The notes under the pieces: model-generated
The model's input: only the letters and a program-made list of their open reading frames with translations
Databases searched by the model: none
What the model was told of the DNA's origin: nothing
Position numbers and translations under genes: made by a program
Shown: positions 20,010-31,795 of the stretch, in pieces
How the letters are laid out: the number at the start of each line of letters is the position of its first letter
Numbering within the stretch: the first letter of the stretch is position 1
NCBI RefSeq assembly: GCF_963576675.1
Contig: NC_088917.1
Span: forward strand, 17,450,001 to 17,514,000
Direction of reading: 5' to 3'
DNA length: 64,000 nt
Source of the DNA: Euphorbia lathyris
Taxonomy: Eukaryota > Streptophyta > Magnoliopsida > Malpighiales > Euphorbiaceae

Positions 20010-20075
20010 GTCTCAGCGGTAAGCAGTGTGAAGTTTAGATGAAGTGTCTAGGGTTCGAATCCCATCAGCGGCAAC
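20010..20075 (+). mobile_element. tRNA-derived SINE-like body
   Basis: An A-box-like CTCAGCGGTAAGCAG is followed by a perfect B-box word GGTTCGAATCC at 20052-20062. The two form an internal pol III promoter. No complete tRNA cloverleaf can be drawn, so a SINE head is more likely than a tRNA gene. A (TG)n run follows. Confidence 0.5.
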
Positions 20076-20426
20076 ATTTGTGTGTGTGTGTGTATGAGTC
20101 TCCTTACCATACCATACTCTCATTGTATATATATATATGCATAAAGATTGCCTATCTGAAATATGAAGTAAGAAATACTTTCATCATTTCATATTATTAA
20201 AGTTGCCATTGTGAGCGGTGGTTCTGGATTTTTTTTCTGGCTAAGTCTGGTTTTGCATTTTGTTCTGTCTCCAAGTACAGAATCGTTACATACTTAATTT
20301 TTGGGGTATCAACTTGCTTCATCGTCCACTCTAATAGCTAGTGTTCTCGCACAAGTCCGACCACTAGAGCTGAAGTGCGTGGACTTCACGCGTCGTTTCT
20401 CTGTTTTGTCTATCTCACACGCATCG

Positions 20427-21296
20427 ATGAGTGACGACACGTTTGGCGAACGCGAACCTCCAGCTTTCTCCTCCGACAACGTCCAACCATTTTCGGGCTC
20501 CTTATTTGGTTAGTTTCCGATTTCTGCACCCTTCGGGTGTTTGTCAATTTCTACCTTTTGTGGTTTATTTCCTTCTTTGTTGGAAGCTTCCTGCTTTGGT
20601 TTCAGTTGTTGGTTTCTTCTTGTGTGGTCATTCATCTGTATTTGCATAGTCTTTGTTCTTCGGGAACTTTGTTCTCTATTTGTGATCGTGTCATGACTGA
20701 TGAAAAACATATCCTTTAAATTGCAATTATTATCAGTATTATTCCTGTATCTCACAAGATCACCAAACATATATTGAATGGTTCAAATTATTTAGACATG
20801 TCCAAAACTATGAAGATTTATTTGCGCAATATTAGAAAGGGTCGACACTTGATTGATGAGCCCAAATCAGAGGATGAGGATTGGTCAAAAAATGATGCCC
20901 GTGTCTCTTTATTCAAATTAAGAACTCAATTAGCACATTAATTGTAAGTTTTTGTGAGTATGTCACAGAACTGATGGATTATTTGCATTTTTTATATGTT
21001 GTAAGTGACAATATGTTGCATGTATTCGATGTCTGTAAAGCTTTTTATCATTTTAACAGAAAGGGTCAATCTATTAAGACCTCTTTTATACATCTTAAGC
21101 AACTTTTTGAAGAATTGAATGAATTGTTACCTTTGGGTACTGAGATCAAGGTGCTTCGTAATTAGCGGGAATAAATGTTTTTCGTTAGTTTTTTTTATGT
21201 GGACTTGGATCTAATTACGAGTCCGTCACCTCTCAGATTTTGTCCAGTGCTGAAATTCCTGATATAAATAAGGCCCTCACTTGTGTGTTTATAGAG
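20427..21296 (+). pseudogene. Ty1/copia gag pseudogene
   Basis: The frame starts with MSDDTFGEREPPAFSSDNVQ. After a non-coding gap (about 20514-20730) it resumes with HKITKHILNGSNYLDMSKTM, KIYLRNIRKGRHLID, VSDNMLHVFDVCKAFYHFNR, FEELNELLPLGTEIKVL and GLGSNYESVTSQILSSAEIP. This is the plant copia Gag polypeptide. Frame changes and stops break it, for example after LRTQLAH. A PBS-like GGGTATCAAC lies near 20306, so the DNA upstream may be LTR, but I cannot delimit it. No pol follows. Confidence 0.8.
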
Positions 21297-23372
21297 TGAT
21301 AATTCTTTTTTTTAGCATCTTCAGCTCCTCATGAAATAATTACTATAAATTCACGAATGTACTCAATTATTCGTTAATTACTATATATATATCTTTAAAT
21401 TTTTAAACAAACATAAAATAATTAATGACCATAAGTAAAATTTTCTTAATAATTAGTCGATTCTAACTTTTAATAAGTTTCATAGAATATTTAATAGTTG
21501 TTTAGACATTTGGCTAGTTCAAAATTAAGAATTCAAAGTTCAAAATAAAAATCGTAGAACCTAATATGATTCTCCCTCTCCAAGTCTATCTCTTTATACT
21601 TTTTGTCATGCATACTCCTAATACCACTAGCTACCGTCCATATACAACTACACCAGCTATAAGACCATATGTGTTATGTGAATTTGTCTTCTCTGGAGAC
21701 CAATAACATCTACTATTCTTAGAACTCGACCATAATAAGTGAATCTTTTTCTTAAAAAAAAAAGATAATTTGCAGTTCGGTCGAACTCGATTCGAGATAT
21801 TAACGAGCCAATATCAAACCTACATAGACTTCGTATCTATTCGGATCATTAACACCTATTCCCCCATATATTAAGTGTCACCATTAATATAAATATATAG
21901 TAAAATTACATGTGAGCCGAAAATTATATATACTTATAAAGTTGAATAGCATAAACAGTGCCAATTCCAATTTTTTTCCAATTTGTCCCTATAGTACCCT
22001 TCAATTCACTTTCCAATTTTGCACAATTTTTTTTAATTCATTCCCATCTCACCCTTCCACTTACATGCATCTTTCCAATTTTGCCCCTAATTACATCCAC
22101 CTACCTACAAGAAAACGACGACGTTTTTTGCTTTGCAAGAGGGTTAATTACATCCATGGCCACTGAATTTTATCATTTTAATATTGTAACCACTGAACTT
22201 CAATTCTTAACAGTATGACTACGAACTTTACACTTTTTAACACTGGTGGTCACTCAACACCTCAAAACGACTGTTGACGGTCTCAAAATAAATAATTCGA
22301 AGAGTTAATGATATTCAAAGAAACTTTAGCTCTTAAAAGTTTTCGTTTTGAGGTCATTTAGGTGTTGTTTGGTTAGGAGAGAAAGTAAATTTTTAGAAAG
22401 AGAAAGCTCAAAAAAATGTGATTTTATGGTAAATTTCATTCCGAACAACTGTAATTCTTGAATATTTTCATTTTGAGGTCGTTAACGTTCATTTTGAGGA
22501 GTTAGTTAAAATTAAGTGACTACCGATGTTAAAATGTGTAAAGTTCAGTAATCATACCGTTATGCATTCTAAGCCTTTATCTTATTTTCGAATATTCACT
22601 ATTAGATCCAAACTTACTAAAATTTTAAGGTGAAAATTCTAAGCATTCTAAGACTAGATTTAATAAGTCAGAGTATAAAGATGAATAACCAAATTCATTT
22701 ATTTGGTTATGCAATTTCCAACGAACACTACTACTAATATTAATAATTTACTTTTACATAAATGCGCTCCTTAATTTTATCATAATTTTATAACTCGAAT
22801 TGGAATTTCTTATTATTACTACTACTTCGAGTTTGATCTTATTAAAAATTTCTACTTTAAAAGTTTTCTCAACCCAGTCCAATCCTTCAACCAAGAACAA
22901 AATTATTGACATAATTTAATTCTTGTGCTAGCTGTTTTTAATTTTTAGACTGTCAGGTTTTTAAGTTCGGATATTGATTTGGTTAAGTAGGCGTTCAGTG
23001 TAAAAAACCTTTGTATTTTTAGTTATTATATATCTATTATAACTAGAAACATAACTTTACTACTACCAATCACGTGGTTCAAGTGGTTAAAATACAAATC
23101 AATTTAATAAAAATTAATACGTTATTTCTTTCCCGAAGTAAAGCATGGATATCTTTGTAGTATTATATGAAATGGAAACTAACCGGATGATTATGAACAC
23201 GAACTCAATCACGATCGAGTCATTCCAAAATAACCAATATTTAAAAAATAAAATACGAATAAGACGCTAAGTTCCAGTGGGCGCATACGCACCAGATCCA
23301 TACTCTCTCCCTCCCTCCCTCCCCTCGGTTCTTGCGCTGCTACTACCGTACTCTCTTCTCTCGTTCTCATTA
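21297..23372. other. AT-rich intergenic DNA with a MITE
   Basis: No gene is recognised. Positions 22143-22565 look like a MITE. The left arm has CCACTGAATTTTATC, CACTGAACTTCAATTCTTAA and AACTTTACACTTTTTAACA; the right arm has their inverted, diverged versions (AAAATGTGTAAAGTTCAG). The last 100 bases before 23373, with CTCCCTCCCTCCCTCCCCT, are the likely promoter and leader of the next gene. Confidence 0.6.
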
Positions 23373-25897
23373 ATGGCGAAATCATCAACAACAGCACCAC
23401 AATCAACAACCACAACAATACCAGCAGCGTCGAGGAAATGGGTGAAAGATCTTCCTTCAATAGCAGCTCGAATCTATTTCTTCCTTATCTTTCTCCAGGT
23501 TCCTCTTTTCAGGTACTTGTTCATACCACGTCTTCATTTGCTCTTCTTTACTGCTTTTTCTAGAATCTTAGCTTTTGTTTTAGCTCCTGATTGTTCAATT
23601 GTTGTTGAATTTACCGCTGACTCCATGTTGAATCCTTGTTTTTCTAATCGATTAGTAAATCAAAATTATCAAATTGTAGTATAGTAAAGGGGATCAGTTG
23701 ATACTGTTACTAGCTGAGCAACTGATCAAAGCCGAATTTATAGATAGTTTATGGCTGGATTCACTTGCAGACCTAGAAACATCTAGAGTCTACTACTTGA
23801 ATTGAATTCTCAAGTATAGGGAAGTTGAGGAATACCTAAGCCCCTAAATAGATCTAAGTACTGAAACTCTGAAATTGAAAATTTGAAAGTATGGACCTAA
23901 CTTTGCGTTTTACATCAAATTGATTTTGGTTTTAAAGTGTCTGTCTCTGATTTTAGCAAGGGTCCATTGCTGCTATAGTGGAAAATGGGCAAATTGCAAC
24001 AACGGTCATTGAAACTTGGGATCTGTTTAGTGAAGTTCATTTTTTTTCAATAAAACCATTGAACTTCACTTCTGATTTCAATAAGTCAATCAGAGCCAAT
24101 TTGTGTATAAAAGTGCACTGGAATGTTGACGGACATAAAAGAACAATTGAGTATATGCCAGCTAAGCACCAAGTCGGATAAAGATGTCATTTTTAGATTT
24201 TTTTTTTTTTTTTTGTGGCTTAGTGATTTCTTTGAAAGGAAATGAAGTTTAGTGACCTTTGTGAATCAAACTTATTTTACCGAGTGGAAGAAGTAGGTGA
24301 AGGGAATATGTAATTTTGAAAGGGTAACGTTAGAGTAATTATTTCTACTTTTACTTGTATAGGGTGCCTTGCAGATCCGGCATGTGTTCAACACCAATTC
24401 ATGTTACATCTTCCCAACTGATTGCAAGTGAGATCTTTCCTGGTACTGTTGTTAAAGCTCTTCTCTATCCTGGTGCTATTGCAAATGGTGTTGTAAGGAA
24501 CATGACTATTCCAACATGGGACAATCTGCTATCTATATATAACTTGACCAGTGTGAAAGAAGCTCCTGCTGTAACGGATCTCCAGCGGTTAGAGGTTTTC
24601 TTCTATTCAATCTCCCGTGTCTCTTCTTATTTATGTGTTTACTTTTTATATGGTATGTTTACACGAAAAATGTTTTAAAGAGAGTCTTTGACTATTGCAG
24701 TTTTCCTTAAAGATGGAACTATGCCATTACTTTCTTTTTGTATAGTAAGCATTTTAAGAGAGGTGACAATTTGTGTTATGTTATCTACATATTATATACG
24801 ATATATATGATATAAAAGCCAAGAAAATGACTATCGTGTCAATCATGTCGTGTATGTTGGGGTGTCTCTGAAAATCATGTTGTCATATCAGAAATTGTCA
24901 CCTTAAGTATGGTTGTAAAGTTGGGAAAATAAGAATTGACAATTTCTCATAGATCAGCTGATTGCCAAAAAGTTTTTTTTAGTGAAAATAGTCTCAATTG
25001 CCTTTTCCGTATGGAATGGTCTGTCTGTAACTAATGTCAAAACCTATAGTTTCTGTATTTTTTTCTTATATATGTTACTGGAAATTCTAGTTCATTGGAT
25101 CCCAGTGTAGTTGATCTAGTAAATTAGCCAGTCTTTAATAGGTTCTTGATGTGCCTGTGAGTGTGAGCTATTTTGCTTTTACATTATGACCCTTTTCATA
25201 ATTGCATCCATTGTCCTCGAACTATCAGATATGAAACAAAATTGTCATAACACTTTAATCCTTAATGAGAATCCCCTCAGCGTTTGACTTACGTTTCTTT
25301 TGTGGTCCTTTTGACTGAATCAGTGAATTCATTTCCCGGAGATACCACATGGGTTTCAAGTCACTAGTCTTTTAACATGAGGATTAGGGACACAAGAAAC
25401 CCAAGTGACACCTCTGGCAAATGGGTTTGCTAATTTCCAGACAACAAAAGAAACAAACGTCGAACTACAAGGGGTTTCTCAAGTTATGGAAATTGTGTTC
25501 CATTTCTGATAGGAGGACCATGAGTGTGATTAGTCCCCTTTTCCAGCTTCCCCTTTCAATTTCACTGTTTGGCTATTTATCTTGATCTTTCTTCTTCCAG
25601 GTTCTAGCAGGAAGTTATTTTTCTGTGGCAGGAGCACTTGTGGGCATTCTAAAACCGGGTAGGATGAGCATGTTTGGCACACTTTTAGTGATTTGGGGCC
25701 TTGTTAAGGAAGGGATCCTCGGAAAGCCGGCAAATACAGATCCTTCTAAACCTGTGTTTGTCTACCCTACAATGTTGCTTGCCTTGATCTGTGCATTTTC
25801 ATCTGTGAAGTATGATATGAAGAAGGCTGCAAGAAGTGCCCCAGCTCGACCCATTGCAAAGCCTCTGCAAAGTTCTTCGAAATCGAAGCTGAAATGA
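23373..25897 (+). CDS. Conserved plant membrane protein, function unknown
   Basis: Three exons (23373-23512, 24363-24594, 25601-25897) give 222 aa with consistent phase. Exon 1 starts MAKSSTTAPQ and, after a Ser/Thr-rich head, has a hydrophobic run IAARIYFFLIFLQVPLF. Exon 2 has a conserved-looking patch with two cysteines (PCRSGMCSTPI), then SSQLIASEIFPGTVVKALLY. Exon 3 has three hydrophobic runs (YFSVAGALVGIL, MFGTLLVIWGLV, YPTMLLALICAFSSV) and ends with a basic, Ser-rich tail. I expect four membrane segments and cannot name the family. Borders are GT-AG; the exon 2 donor (GAG|GTTTTC) is weak, but the frame supports it. Intron 1 contains an old MITE-like insertion around 23985-24340. Confidence 0.85.
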
Positions 25898-26490
25898 GTT
25901 GAACACCCGGAAGTAAAATGATTTTGTTTTACTTTTCCATCATAGTTGATGAGTTGAAACCAGATGTGTTTTTGCAAAAACCGTTTGAGAAAATGGTTTC
26001 ATTTGTGAATTCTGCGGAGTTTGTTGATTAGACACCGAGGAATGTGTCATAATACACGAAGCTTGTGTTCAATACTTTAAAACGAAAAACTTACCACTGA
26101 CCTGCTATTTTTTGTCTAAAAGATTTACAAGCTTTGGTAGTTGATGCAAGCTAAATGTGCATTTAGGTTTCGTATTTCCCTTTGAGAGGGAATAAAATAA
26201 TCGTGAAGGGAAAAGCAGAAAATTGTCCGACCCGTTTTTTATGGGATGATATTGGGATGGAATGTTTGAGAAAGGAGCGGTCTAAAGACGACGATCAATG
26301 CAAGAATGAACTAATCCGACATCGGAAATGAAGGAGTGACAGAGCTATATCAATAAGGTTTGTTTCTAATAACGTTTTTTAAAGATGTGAGGTCTAAGGA
26401 ATGAGACTCGGACCAAAGCGGATAATGTATACATGGTGTTGGAGCATGTTATTACAATTTGTATTAGAGCCGACTATCCACTTATAATTT
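25898..26490. other. 3' flank and a dispersed repeat
   Basis: The first 150 bases are probably the 3' UTR. From 26225 to 26480 lies a repeat with CCGACATCGGAAATG, GGACCAAAGCGGATAATGTA and CATGGTGTTGGAGCAT. A related copy is at 42660-42905 (CTCACATCGAAAATGG, GGACCAAAGTGGACAATATC). The type is not identified. Confidence 0.5.
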
Positions 26491-26495
26491 TTGAG

Positions 26496-26590
26496 GACGA
26501 GTCTTGGCGCAACGGTAAACGTTGTTGTCGTGTGACCGAGAGGTCACGGGTTCAAGTCTTAGGAGCGGTTTCTTGTAAAAAAAAAATAAA
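26496..26590 (+). mobile_element. Au-like SINE, 5' part
   Basis: CTTGGCGCAACGGTAAAC, then GTGTGACCGAGAGGTCACGG and the B-box GGTTCAAGTC, then AGGAGCGGTTTCTTG and an A-run. This is the tRNA-derived head of the plant Au SINE family. The 3' half seen in the copy at 40330 is missing here. Confidence 0.75.
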
Positions 26591-26794
26591 GCAGTGACCG
26601 AATTGTATTAGTAAAGTGTGTTTTAAATACACTGAATCGCATCGAACCCGCAAAATTATAAATTACTGCTCTGTTATCGTAGCATAATGTTAACAACACA
26701 TGCCTCAACTCAAAGACTTGAATTCTGATATGAATGCAACTTTACATATTTAGAAGCATGAAAGCTACATGAACAACGCAAGTACAGAAGATAC

Positions 26795-26955
26795 AGTTTG
26801 TGTGAGAGTGAGTGAGTAGAAGTAGCAGAATTGCTGCAATTATTGAGGCACTCAGCCATGGATTGCGGAAATAATCACGAACAAAAGACGCGTTCCAACT
26901 GTGCTAAACAACTTCATAGTAGGCCTCCAGTTCCATGACGACGTTTGAGAAATTA
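26795..26955 (-). pseudogene. DUF247 C-terminal fragment
   Basis: The minus strand reads RDYFRNPWLSASIIAAILL followed by LLLTHSHT. This is the ending of DUF247 proteins (the short basic segment, then the C-terminal membrane helix) and resembles the end of the gene at 29849-31130 (YFNSPWATISVIAASILLLL). An in-frame stop precedes HSWNASFV. The rest of the gene is absent. Confidence 0.75.
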
Positions 26956-27469
26956 TAAAGAAATAAATAATGATAAATTACTGAACTGAAATTACTAATA
27001 CTGAAAATTAAGTAATAAAGAACATGACCTAAAATATTTGATGACGACGAAAGCTAGAGTCTATCAGAATCATCACTACTTAGTCAAATGGTTTCAGCAT
27101 AACAACTTCAGATTCGATCTTCCTCGTGTTTTATGGCATGAACGAAGCAACACAAGTTTGCTATCGATCTATCTACGAATTCCGCAAGATATCTCAACTT
27201 ATACTGTTCTAATCTCTGCAGCCTTTCGTCGCCATGGAGAAAAAGACCGATCGAAATAACTTCTGGAGCGTACGCTTCTGGATTTACTTGTCAAAGTCGA
27301 GATGGAAGCTTGAAGATACAACAGTGAGATGAAACTTGTGATTCCAAAAGTTGTAGCATTCTGAGAATCTGCTTAGTGAGCTCCTTTTAAGCTATAGAGA
27401 GCATTCTTCTCCATTACCCAAGTTGGGCTAATACATTCATGAACACGTAAACTCTGAACTATATATAAA
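26956..27469. other. Intergenic DNA, no gene recognised
   Basis: There is one 73-codon open frame on + (27038-27259), but it has no recognisable similarity and no supporting context. I do not call it. Confidence 0.4.
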
Positions 27470-27944
27470 GGTTAAATGCATCCGGTCATTGAACTTATAT
27501 GATTGTCTCAAAATGGTCACTCAACTTCAATTTGTGTCTGTAAAATAATTCAATTTTAAGTTTTATCTCAATTAGAAAACTCCGCCAAGTTCAGTGATTA
27601 AAAAGCATCAGCATGATGCCATGGCTGAAACGACATCATAAGTCAACACGGATTTCTGACTGAAACCACACATAGCAGCCATGTGTCAGTTATTTTTATG
27701 AAAAAAATTAAGTTTTGTTTTGTTTTTCCGAAATTAACATGGTTGCCAGATGACAAATATATGGATTCCATATGTCGTTTTGGTCAGATATCTGAGTTGA
27801 TTTATGTTGATGTATCACTGAAAACGCCTGAGTTCCCTAATTGAGAAAAAACTCAAAATTGAGTTATTTTATTGAGACAAATCGAAGTTGAATTTCCATT
27901 TTGAGACAATCATATATTTCAGTGACCAACAATGCATTCAACCC
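27470..27944. mobile_element. 475-bp MITE with long inverted arms
   Basis: The left end is GGTTAAATGCATCCGGTCA with ATATGATTGTCTCAAAATGG. The right end, inverted, is GGGTTGAATGCATTGTTGGTCA with the same ATATGATTGTCTCAAAATGG. The flanks share CTATATATAAA (27459-27469 and 27945-27955), which fits a 9-11 bp target duplication, hence a Mutator-type origin. Confidence 0.8.
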
Positions 27945-28439
27945 CTATATATAAACATGGCCTAAACCTACGGAACCTCTAAAACTGTCTATTTTTTGTC
28001 ACTTTGCCTCCCAAACTTAAGGGACAATCCATTAGTCACTCCAACTCCCTAACAGTGACACAACACCTCTCTTATTTTTAATCAATCGAAGAAGATGTTA
28101 ACCCGTGAAGACCACTTGCCTTTGGATGCATTTTCATATAATGCAATGTGGTTTTTCTTTTTATAAAAATTTGCAACGTAACCTTTCTGGATGAAAGTGT
28201 GCATGAGTTTAGGGAGGCTATTGTAAAATATATTCTAAGAAAGAATAAAATTTTTTGAAAGAAAAAAATCAACCGAAAACCGAGTGGTATAAAGCTTCCT
28301 CCAAATTGGTTAAAAATAAGAGACATGTTACCTCACTTTCGGAGAATTGAAATGGTTGTACTTAAGTTGTGGAGACAAAATCACAAAAATAGACAACTTT
28401 AAATAGGTCTACCTAGCAATGAAGGCTAAATTTTAACGT

Positions 28440-28510
28440 AATGGGAATCAAAACTCAAACCTGTCAAGCAGAGGTTCAACGCCTTACCACTCGGACCAAC
28501 CCTCATTGGC
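28440..28510 (-). mobile_element. tRNA-like SINE head
   Basis: On the minus strand GAGTGGTAAGGCGTTGAACC and CTCTGCTTGACAGGTTTGAG followed by TTTTGATTCCC give A-box and B-box like words. A related copy is at 40230-40310. No complete tRNA fold is evident. Confidence 0.5.
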
Positions 28511-28805
28511 TTATTAGGCCTATAAACATTAATTTACTACTCCTAAATTCATATATACATTATTATAACATTAAATTCAAATAAAAAAATCATTATTATT
28601 GACTCTCTCTTATTTACGGTCAAACAAATATTATATTGGATAGGAATAAAATAGATACCTTTCTTTGATGACGGCCCAAAGTGGTTTGGAAGCGGACAAA
28701 TAAATAAGAATAAAACAAGGAATAAAGAAAAAAAATTCATCCTAACAATTTTTTTTTAGGAATGGCAGATTTCGCCTAATGTACAACCAGTTGCGTTCAT
28801 ATGGA

Positions 28806-28948
28806 TCCTGATGACCACGTAAATTTGATCATTCACCGTTAGATCTAGACGGATTAAAATCATAAGGTGGAGATTCAAAACATCCTAAGGCTTATATTTA
28901 ATCCGCCTAGATCTAACGGTGAATGACCAAATTTACGTGGTCATCATG
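28806..28948. mobile_element. Palindromic MITE, CCGTTAGATCTA family
   Basis: Nearly perfect inverted arms: the left has GATGACCACGTAAATTTG, ATCATTCACCGTTAGATCTA; the right is its complement. Related copies are at 39983-40143 and, diverged, 45110-45185 and 46365-46480. It would fold into one long hairpin. Confidence 0.85.
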
Positions 28949-29630
28949 TACAACATAATATATATTTGAAGCAAGATCAACAAACTAATTTAACAGTTAT
29001 TTACCTGTTATATCTGACATTCTAATTTAACAGTTATTTGCCTATCATGTTCGACATTCCAAATAAGATTGTCAATAAACCGAAACAATTCATACATTTT
29101 TAGTTGTTATTTATAACTACATTAGTTTTTTTAAAAACATTTTGAACACTTTGACAAAAAAAATTGTGATTAACCCATATTTAACCAACTTAGTTATTAG
29201 CTATATATTAAATATCTTTAGATATGATTGATGTTTGGAATGTCCAAATTGACAATTAAATAAAAGCCAAACCGGCATTTTCAAATTTTCAGTAACGTAG
29301 AGCTAATATCAATCTTACTTGGAAAAGTTAGAAGTGATTTTCGGTAACGTAGAGCTAATATCGATCTTACTTGGAAAAGTTAGAAGTAAATTTGTATGAT
29401 TTCTTACACTATAGTTAAATCTGCACTTCTCTAACAACATTATGGTCAAACCTACACTTTCCGTTAAGGGTAAATTTGGAAATTATCCCATAAAACAGAC
29501 AGAAGAAGAGACTACAAACAGTTGACTAAAAAAGTTAGCAGACGTTAACAATTTATTCTCTTCCATTGTGGTTTCCTGCCTGTCACCACATTACCTTCAG
29601 CAAAACTCAATCAGTGCCTCAACTGAAATA
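28949..29630. other. Intergenic DNA with short direct repeats
   Basis: GTAACGTAGAGCTAATATC, followed by ATCTTACTTGGAAAAGTTAG, occurs twice in tandem (29292-29337 and 29343-29388). TAATTTAACAGTTATTT is also repeated near 28988 and 29023. No gene is seen; this is upstream of the DUF247 gene. Confidence 0.5.
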
Positions 29631-29789
29631 ATCAGGGACGGATCAAGGGGTCGGGAGTTGGGAGGGGGCTTGAGCATCAACTGGTCGCCGGAAAATTCCA
29701 TTAGACCTGTATATGGAGCTTTAATTTTTTTGAACAAAGGCCCCAAAAAATTTCAATTAAGCACCCAAACACCCGTGAATCCTGGATCG
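29631..29789 (+). mobile_element. Short hAT-like insertion upstream of DUF247 gene
   Basis: The ends are CAGGGACGGATCAAGG and GTGAATCCTGGATCGCGTCATTG, inverted with mismatches. The interior GGGGGCTTGAGCATCAACTG matches the fragment at 960-1066. It ends only about 60 bp before the DUF247 start codon, so it lies in the promoter or leader. Confidence 0.65.
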
Positions 29790-29848
29790 CGTCATTGACA
29801 TCTTCTTTCTTGGCTTTGATATTGCTTAGTTTTTTCCATTTGGTTATC

Positions 29849-31130
29849 ATGGAAATTCATAGAGAAAGAAGCAATTTTGTCTCAGTTCATATAGAGGATC
29901 ATCAAGCTGATCAGTTGGTACTTTCTATGAAGAGAAGGCTGGGAAACTTATCTCCTGTATCCTCTGACCGCTGTATTTATCGAGTTCCGAAGAAACTCCG
30001 CGATGTAAACGAGAATGCCTACACGCCTCGGCTAGTTTCGATTGGTCCTTTTCACCATGGCAAGAATGGTTTAGAAGCACAAATGGAGGCATTTACAGAA
30101 TTTTCTGCATCAGAACAAGGTAAAGTTAGATGATCTAGTAAAATTTATTAAAGATCGAGAGGAAACAGTACGTAATTGTTATTCTGAGACGATTCGGCTT
30201 ACCAGTGATGAATTTGTTCAAATGATCATTGTTGATTCAACCTTCATTATTGATATGTTGTTGGCAAGAGCTTTCCCACAGTTAACATGTGCCATTGAGT
30301 GCATCTATAATAGATCGGGACTTATGTTCGATATATATCGCGACATGCTGTTGATCGAAAATCAGCTTCCTTACTTTATCCTTAGGGATGTATTGGACTT
30401 TGCCGAGAGCAGAGCAGTCTCGATATTGATCAAATGGCCTACCATTCTTGAGCTGACTCATGCTTACTTCAACTCGTTTATGCGACTAGCACGAACATTT
30501 CGTACCATGAAAAGTTCTGAAGTGAGGAATTTTGTTGATTTCCTGAGGCGTTGTCACCGACCGTTCAAACCAAGGCAACCACCGAAAAAGACAACAAAGT
30601 TCGAAAAGACGAGAACCTTAACCGAGCTTTATGAGGCTGGAGTCCGATTTAAGGTAGCAGAAAGCAAACATTTGATGGATATACAGTTCAGTGATGGAGT
30701 TCTGGAAATACCATGTATATCAGTGACTGAGATGACCGAAGCATTTTTCCGAAATCTCATAGCGTTTGAGCAGTGTCATTGCGAGGTTTCATATGTAAGT
30801 GACTATATTGTCATCATGGACAGCCTCATCAACACCGCTGATGATATCGAATTACTCGTTAACTGCGGAATTATGGAAAACATGGTGGCTAATAACACAG
30901 AAGCAGCAATGCTTTTCAACAACCTTGCCAAGGAAATATTTTATGATTCTAATGTATTCTATTACTCTGTTCTATCTGAAGACCTGAATGCCTACTGCAA
31001 AGTCCGGTGGCAGGCAACGTTGAAAAACAATTACTTCAACAGTCCGTGGGCAACCATTTCGGTCATTGCAGCAAGTATTCTTCTTCTACTCACTTTCATA
31101 CAAACTGTGTGTTCTGTGATACAGGTTTGA
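29849..31130 (+). pseudogene. DUF247 (UPF0481) protein, frameshifted
   Basis: The start (MEIHRERSNFVSVHIEDH) leads into the family hallmark CIYRVPKKLRDVNENAYTPR with SIGPFHHG. Near 30075-30085 the frame shifts: the family sequence HKWRHLQNFLHQNKVKLDD continues in another frame, which then runs unbroken from about 30080 to 31130. Later landmarks are DSTFIIDMLL, DMLLIENQLPYFIL, LYEAGVRFK, and the C-terminal PWATISVIAASILLLLTFIQ membrane helix. Length would be about 425 aa, normal for the family. DUF247 proteins are plant-specific, membrane-anchored and mostly uncharacterised; some act in self-incompatibility in grasses. Only one small indel separates this from an intact gene, so a sequencing error remains possible. 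A related fragment lies at 26795-26955. Confidence 0.85.
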
Positions 31131-31795
31131 TAGCATAGGTTTGGCAACAATTCAGATAAATAGAGGAAGGAATCCACATCTAATTAACAGGCTTTTCAAT
31201 TTAAGCAGTAACTTCAGATTGACATGGGACTTGGCCAATATTTCATTACGGTTTATTTTAGCGCAATTGAAGTCAATTCCACAATCCAGCCAATAAGAGG
31301 CTGAAAAGAGACCACTATTGAGTTTTCTCAATCCTAATTTGAATGTATCACTATTGGGAGACTACACAATCGAAAAATAAAATGAACTCGGTTCAGTCTT
31401 ACGGATTTTGTAAGTGTAGATAGAACCCATTTTTGTCCTAAGATATTGTTTGACATTACTGACTTATACACAACATGGTATTCTTATTAGTTTGATATGG
31501 CTGGTGCAAGAGATGACATGTGAACCTGACTTTTCGGGTTTTTTATTGGCCGTAGTGTAGAGTTTATAACTACAATGACACTAAAATAAAAGAATAAAGA
31601 TATTTTCAAGCATAGATTGATCTTTTATGATCATACTGAAAACATTTTCATAAGTTCGATGCTCGTGCATAAATTAAGTGTTTGGCCGGCATTGATAAAT
31701 CTAACAAACAAAAGGAATTCAAACAAGAAACACAATCAAATTTCATTTTATAAATATTAAACTTACAAATGAGTTGTTTCTTTGATTCCAGTTTC
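31131..31795. other. Spacer between convergent genes
   Basis: This contains the 3' ends of the DUF247 locus (+) and of the next gene (-). No other feature is recognised. Confidence 0.5.

Noticed and set aside
20052..20062. Possible tRNA gene (perfect B box), also at 26548 and 40383
   Set aside because: No acceptor or anticodon stems can be paired; the wording and flanks fit SINE heads instead.
21912..22218. Two overlapping frames on the plus strand
   Set aside because: Low-complexity Phe/Pro/Thr translation of AT-rich and MITE sequence.
27038..27259. 73-codon frame on the plus strand
   Set aside because: No similarity, no intron or promoter support, and it lies in DNA next to a gene fragment.
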